From contig PMKM01000092.1 in NCBI GenBank assembly GCA_003157745.1, forward strand, positions 9,220 to 57,906: DNA of 48,687 bases, in the 5' to 3' direction. Position numbers and translations under genes: made by a program. Shown piece by piece: positions 45,963 to 48,687 of the stretch (the stretch's first letter is position 1; each line of letters begins with the position of its first letter). This DNA is from Bryobacterales bacterium (GTDB taxonomy: Bacteria; Acidobacteriota; Terriglobia; Bryobacterales; Bryobacteraceae). Under the pieces are notes generated by a model. That model did not search any database and was not told the origin of the DNA. It saw nothing but the letters and a program-made list of their open reading frames with translations.

Positions 45963-47651
45963 TTAGGTTACCGTAAATTTAGCCGACGGTGTGAGGGTCT
46001 GGTTACGGCTCTTGTCGACTATTTTCATCTGCAACGTGTATTGCCCGGGGAGGAGACTCTTCAGGGGCAGGAACTTTTCGATCGTCATCTGGGCGGCCGA
46101 GGCGTCCGGGATCTCGCTGAAGTCCTGTGTGACGTCGAAGATCTTCTCGTTGGAGCCCGAGCGCACCAGTTCGTATTCCACCGTGCCGAGCGGCTTGTGA
46201 GTGTCCTGATCAGCTCCCAAATTGTAGACTTTAAAGTAGATGCCCATCTTCTCGTCGTGCTTGAAGACGTCGCCCATGCGCGGCCGGACCTTGGAATCGC
46301 CAATAATGAACTGGCCGGCGCCGATACTCTTCATGGGCACCTTTTCGATAATATCCGCCAGCATCACGCTGCTGAAACTGGCCTTGTCCGGGTCCAGGCG
46401 GGGCACCACGATGGATTGCTCGAAATTGTTCATGTTGCCCGCGGTCAGATCCTTGGACACCACATTGAGCCGGTAGGTCCCCGGCGCCAGCGGTATCGCT
46501 TTCTGGTAAATCGACTTTTGCGCCTGGTAGGCCTGCAACATCTGCGGCGGAGCATCCACGGCGACGGTGTCCTCGAAGGTGGTCACGATGCGGCGCGTCA
46601 TGGTGGTGATGCGGCCGAAAACATTCACCGTGGCGCGCTGCAAACCTTCCTTCGAGGTGTACTGCAAATCCTTGTTATCGAACTGCACCGTGACGTAGGT
46701 CAGCACGGAGGCATCGGTGACCGGGAAGAAATCGGTGCGCACTTTGCACGGCAGGACGTTGTAGCTGATCTTGGAGTAAACCGCGGCCTCCAGGTCCGGG
46801 AACTTGACCTTCGGCGGGGTGTGCAACTTGGCGTACGTGTCCAGGCGGGTGAACTCGTTCATGCTCTCCGGCTGCATGTTGCCCCAAGCGGACCCATTGT
46901 GGGTGCCGTCGGTGTTCTGGAAGCGCTGGTTCTTGGTGCTCATGCCCATCTGCTCCATCATGGTGAGTCCGGCGCCGGGGACGTACAGCAAGGCGTCTTT
47001 CTCGGAGGCGTCCATGGTCATGTGGAACTCGCCCGACATGGTGGGATCGACGAATTCGATGATCACGTTGTTGCCAATGCCGTCGATGTACCGGTAGCGC
47101 CAGTCCTGGAACGGATAAGTGGACGTGGTGCCACCGCCCTCTTCCATGGGCCGCTCATAACTCCCGCCCGAGGAGTGATCGTCGATCTCGTCCGGCGGGC
47201 CGTACACGATGTAGATGCGCCCGCGATCCGTCTTCCAGCCCGGAATTCCGGAAGGGTAGTGCTCGTTGGCGTACGCGATGCGGCGGTAGTGTTCTTCCTT
47301 GAATTCGTTTTCGATGGTGTCCGGCGTGGGATCGCGCCGCAGCCAGAAACTCTCGATGAACTGCTCGCGCTCTTCGTCCGTCTGCAGGCGTTTGAAGGCG
47401 GAGCGCTCTTCATCGGTAATGATGTAGGTGACGTCCTCGTTCAGCCACTTGCGGTAGGGCGACTCCAGCTCTTTCTTGAGTTGCGCTTCCTTCCGCTTTT
47501 TCTGCTTTTCCGTCAGCGGCCGGGCGACGGTCTCTTGCAGAGCTTGAGCCTTATCCTTGTCCTGTTGAGAATCGGTCGACTGGCCGGCCGCAATCAGGCA
47601 GACCGCGATCGAAATCGAGATGCAAACGATAGAAAGACGTAATCGGTCCAT
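45963..47651 (-). CDS. GWxTD-domain exported protein
   Basis: This encodes 562 residues from the ATG at 47651, which gives a signal peptide (MDRLRLSIVCISISIAVCLI). A charged segment (about 30-65, LTEKQKKRKEAQLKKELES) precedes the GWxTD domain: YRKWLNEDVTYIITDEERSA, FIESFWLRRDPTPDT and the name motif GWKTDRGRIYIVYGPPDEID. The C-terminal half is beta-rich (VPRLDPDKASFSSVMLADII; GQYTLQMKIVDKSRNQTL). GWxTD proteins are frequent in Acidobacteriota and other environmental phyla and have no established function. It probably shares a transcript with the barrel-like gene downstream. Confidence 0.85.
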   Translation of the reverse strand: MDRLRLSIVCISISIAVCLIAAGQSTDSQQDKDKAQALQETVARPLTEKQKKRKEAQLKKELESPYRKWLNEDVTYIITDEERSAFKRLQTDEEREQFIESFWLRRDPTPDTIENEFKEEHYRRIAYANEHYPSGIPGWKTDRGRIYIVYGPPDEIDDHSSGGSYERPMEEGGGTTSTYPFQDWRYRYIDGIGNNVIIEFVDPTMSGEFHMTMDASEKDALLYVPGAGLTMMEQMGMSTKNQRFQNTDGTHNGSAWGNMQPESMNEFTRLDTYAKLHTPPKVKFPDLEAAVYSKISYNVLPCKVRTDFFPVTDASVLTYVTVQFDNKDLQYTSKEGLQRATVNVFGRITTMTRRIVTTFEDTVAVDAPPQMLQAYQAQKSIYQKAIPLAPGTYRLNVVSKDLTAGNMNNFEQSIVVPRLDPDKASFSSVMLADIIEKVPMKSIGAGQFIIGDSKVRPRMGDVFKHDEKMGIYFKVYNLGADQDTHKPLGTVEYELVRSGSNEKIFDVTQDFSEIPDASAAQMTIEKFLPLKSLLPGQYTLQMKIVDKSRNQTLTPSAKFTVT

Positions 47652-47779
47652 GCGACACCCGCGACGGGACAGGAGTAATCTTGAGCTCGATCCCATTGTA
47701 GAGCCGCTATCGTAAGCCGGTCAATCCCGTGAAAGCGGGGCACACCTGTGGCTGGCGGCGCAGGGCCGGGCCCTTCTCG

Positions 47780-48181
47780 CTAATCCGCCAGGGTTACTGG
47801 CAGGCGCGGCGTTGCCCTGGCGTCCTGGTCCTCCGTGTCCGCGCCAATCGATTCCTGGCAGGGGATGCAGTAGCGGGCCCAAGGCAACGCCTTTAGGCGC
47901 TTGGGCGGAATCGGCTCCTCGCAGCCCAGACAGGTGCCATAATCGCCCGTATCGAGGCGATCCAAGGCGGCCTCGATCATCCGCAGTTGCAGGTAGTCGA
48001 GCCGGTTCAGGCTCAGCGACACGGATTCGTCGTGGGTGATCTGTGCCTGGTCTTCTTCCCCCACGCGGCCCATCTTCGCCAGCGTGTCGAACTTGACCCC
48101 GAGCCCCGCCATCACGTCCCGCCGCTTGTTCTGCAGCATCTCCCGGTACATCCCGTTACCGGACGCCATTGGTTGCCTCAT
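47780..48181 (-). CDS. TraR/DksA-family zinc-finger protein
   Basis: This encodes 133 residues. The ATG at 48181 (MRQPMASGNGMYREML) is preferred because GGGAGG lies five bases upstream; an ATG at 48211 is not supported. A coiled-coil-like helix pair (about 10-78) is followed by a C4 zinc finger with Cys84, Cys87, Cys105 and Cys108 (CLGCEEPIPPKRLKALPW...CIPC). DksA proteins enter the RNA polymerase secondary channel and change promoter response with ppGpp. The tip region GEEDQAQITHDE differs from the DxxDxA tip of E. coli DksA, so activity may differ. It is a stand-alone gene on the strand of gpsA. Confidence 0.87.
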   Translation of the reverse strand: MRQPMASGNGMYREMLQNKRRDVMAGLGVKFDTLAKMGRVGEEDQAQITHDESVSLSLNRLDYLQLRMIEAALDRLDTGDYGTCLGCEEPIPPKRLKALPWARYCIPCQESIGADTEDQDARATPRLPVTLAD

Positions 48182-48267
48182 CGCGCCCTCCCGGCGAAAG
48201 ATTCTCGCCATAACAATTCATAAGGTCAGAGCAAGGTAGCAGAATTCTCGACAGAAAATCAAGCAAG

Positions 48268-48291
48268 GTGTTGGTTAGGGGTCGCCAACAC
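48268..48291. promoter_or_regulatory. Stem-loop between gpsA and the TraR/DksA-type gene
   Basis: GTGTTGG-N10-CCAACAC is a perfect seven-base-pair stem. It lies 125 bases past the gpsA stop and 87 bases before the zinc-finger gene start (minus-strand reading). No U tract follows. It could be a weak terminator for gpsA or a leader structure for the downstream gene. Confidence 0.35.
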
Positions 48292-48415
48292 ATATTTGGT
48301 GAGCGGGGCCTCGCTCTCCAAAGTTGGCGTTGGAGTCCCTAAGTGGCCGGATTCGGCTCCCGGCGGGGGCGTGACGAGCGCAAACTGCTCGCTCGACCGG
48401 CGCGGGGAGACCGGC

Positions 48416-48687
48416 CTATTCTCCCTTTAGAGAACGTTCCATCAGGCGCCGAATGGCTTCCCGCGGCGATAGTGCATGGTACAGCATCTGGTACATCTGT
48501 TCGGTGATCGGCATCTCGACGCCGAAGCGGCGGGCGAGTTCGACGGCGGCCTGAGTGGTCTTGACCCCTTCCGCAACCATGTTCATCGAACCGACAATCT
48601 CATCGAGCTTGCGCCCGCGCGCCAACTCCACACCTACCATGCGGTTGCGGCTGAGGTCGCCGGTGCAGGTGAGAACCAGATCGCCCA
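48416..48687 (-). CDS. gpsA: NAD(P)H-dependent glycerol-3-phosphate dehydrogenase, C-terminal part
   Basis: The frame enters from the window edge and ends at the stop at 48416, so only about the last 90 residues are present. GDLVLTCTGDLSRNR is the family-typical block of the GpsA substrate domain, and the following AEGVKTTQAAVELARRFGVE and MPITEQMYQMLYH complete the usual C-terminus. GpsA reduces dihydroxyacetone phosphate to sn-glycerol-3-phosphate in the cytosol, supplying the backbone of phospholipids. The gene lies upstream of the TraR/DksA-type gene with a 234-bp gap holding no other gene that I can see. Confidence 0.9.
   Translation of the reverse strand, partial: GDLVLTCTGDLSRNRMVGVELARGRKLDEIVGSMNMVAEGVKTTQAAVELARRFGVEMPITEQMYQMLYHALSPREAIRRLMERSLKGE

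Noticed and set aside
45549-47642. 697-residue plus-strand frame opposite the GWxTD gene
   Set aside because: It is an antisense shadow; the minus strand carries the clear GWxTD motif, signal peptide and normal composition.
47755-47776. AGGGCC-G-GGCCCT palindrome as a terminator
   Set aside because: The one-base spacer cannot form a hairpin loop and no U tract follows.

Overview
The window looks like chromosomal DNA of a high-GC Gram-negative soil bacterium, most probably an Acidobacteriota member close to Solibacter/Bryobacter. This is an inference from gene content: very large Oar-type TonB-dependent receptors with an N-terminal carboxypeptidase-regulatory domain, a GWxTD-domain protein, a TraR/DksA-type zinc-finger protein beside gpsA, many secreted glycoside hydrolases, and an exosortase/EpsI locus. 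I found no tRNA, rRNA, CRISPR array or insertion sequence.

Region 1 (1-12479) is a plant-glycan degradation locus. Two secreted GH51 arabinofuranosidase-type enzymes and a LysR regulator lie on the minus strand. Divergent from them are a CE1-type esterase, a sialate O-acetylesterase-type SGNH esterase, a GH95 alpha-L-fucosidase and a GH39 beta-xylosidase-type enzyme. A dyad with LysR T-N11-A geometry sits in the divergent gap. The set suits decorated hemicellulose or pectin side chains carrying arabinose, xylose, fucose and acyl esters.

Region 2 (12579-20539) contains a reductive-dehalogenase pair: rdhA with a twin-arginine-like leader and two 4Fe-4S motifs, overlapping by ATGA a tiny two-helix rdhB-like anchor. 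An Oar-type TonB receptor follows on the same strand. Across a 468-bp divergent control region lies an AhpD-like / MFS / AhpD-like module. Region 3 (20652-26786) is a minus-strand unit of a frameshifted TonB receptor, a small exported protein and a thioredoxin-fold exported protein, preceded by an orphan carboxypeptidase-regulatory-domain protein.

Region 4 (27162-36895) is an exopolysaccharide/exosortase locus: two family-4 glycosyltransferases, an outer-membrane barrel-like protein, a PEP-CTERM-type polyprenyl glycosylphosphotransferase, a TIGR03790-like protein, a GT-C-like membrane protein, EpsI and an exosortase. No PEP-CTERM substrate is visible here. Region 5 (37039-38862) is a two-gene cassette of an OLD/ABC-type ATPase and a TOPRIM-like DUF3226 protein. 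It resembles the architecture of two-component ATPase-TOPRIM phage-defence systems and is the strongest candidate for an undescribed system.

Region 6 (38932-48687) is mostly housekeeping: an Uup-type ABC-F ATPase, an SH3 lipoprotein, an alpha/beta hydrolase, a D-tagatose/D-psicose 3-epimerase-family enzyme, an outer-membrane protein with a carboxypeptidase-regulatory domain, a GWxTD protein, a TraR/DksA-type protein and the 3' end of gpsA.
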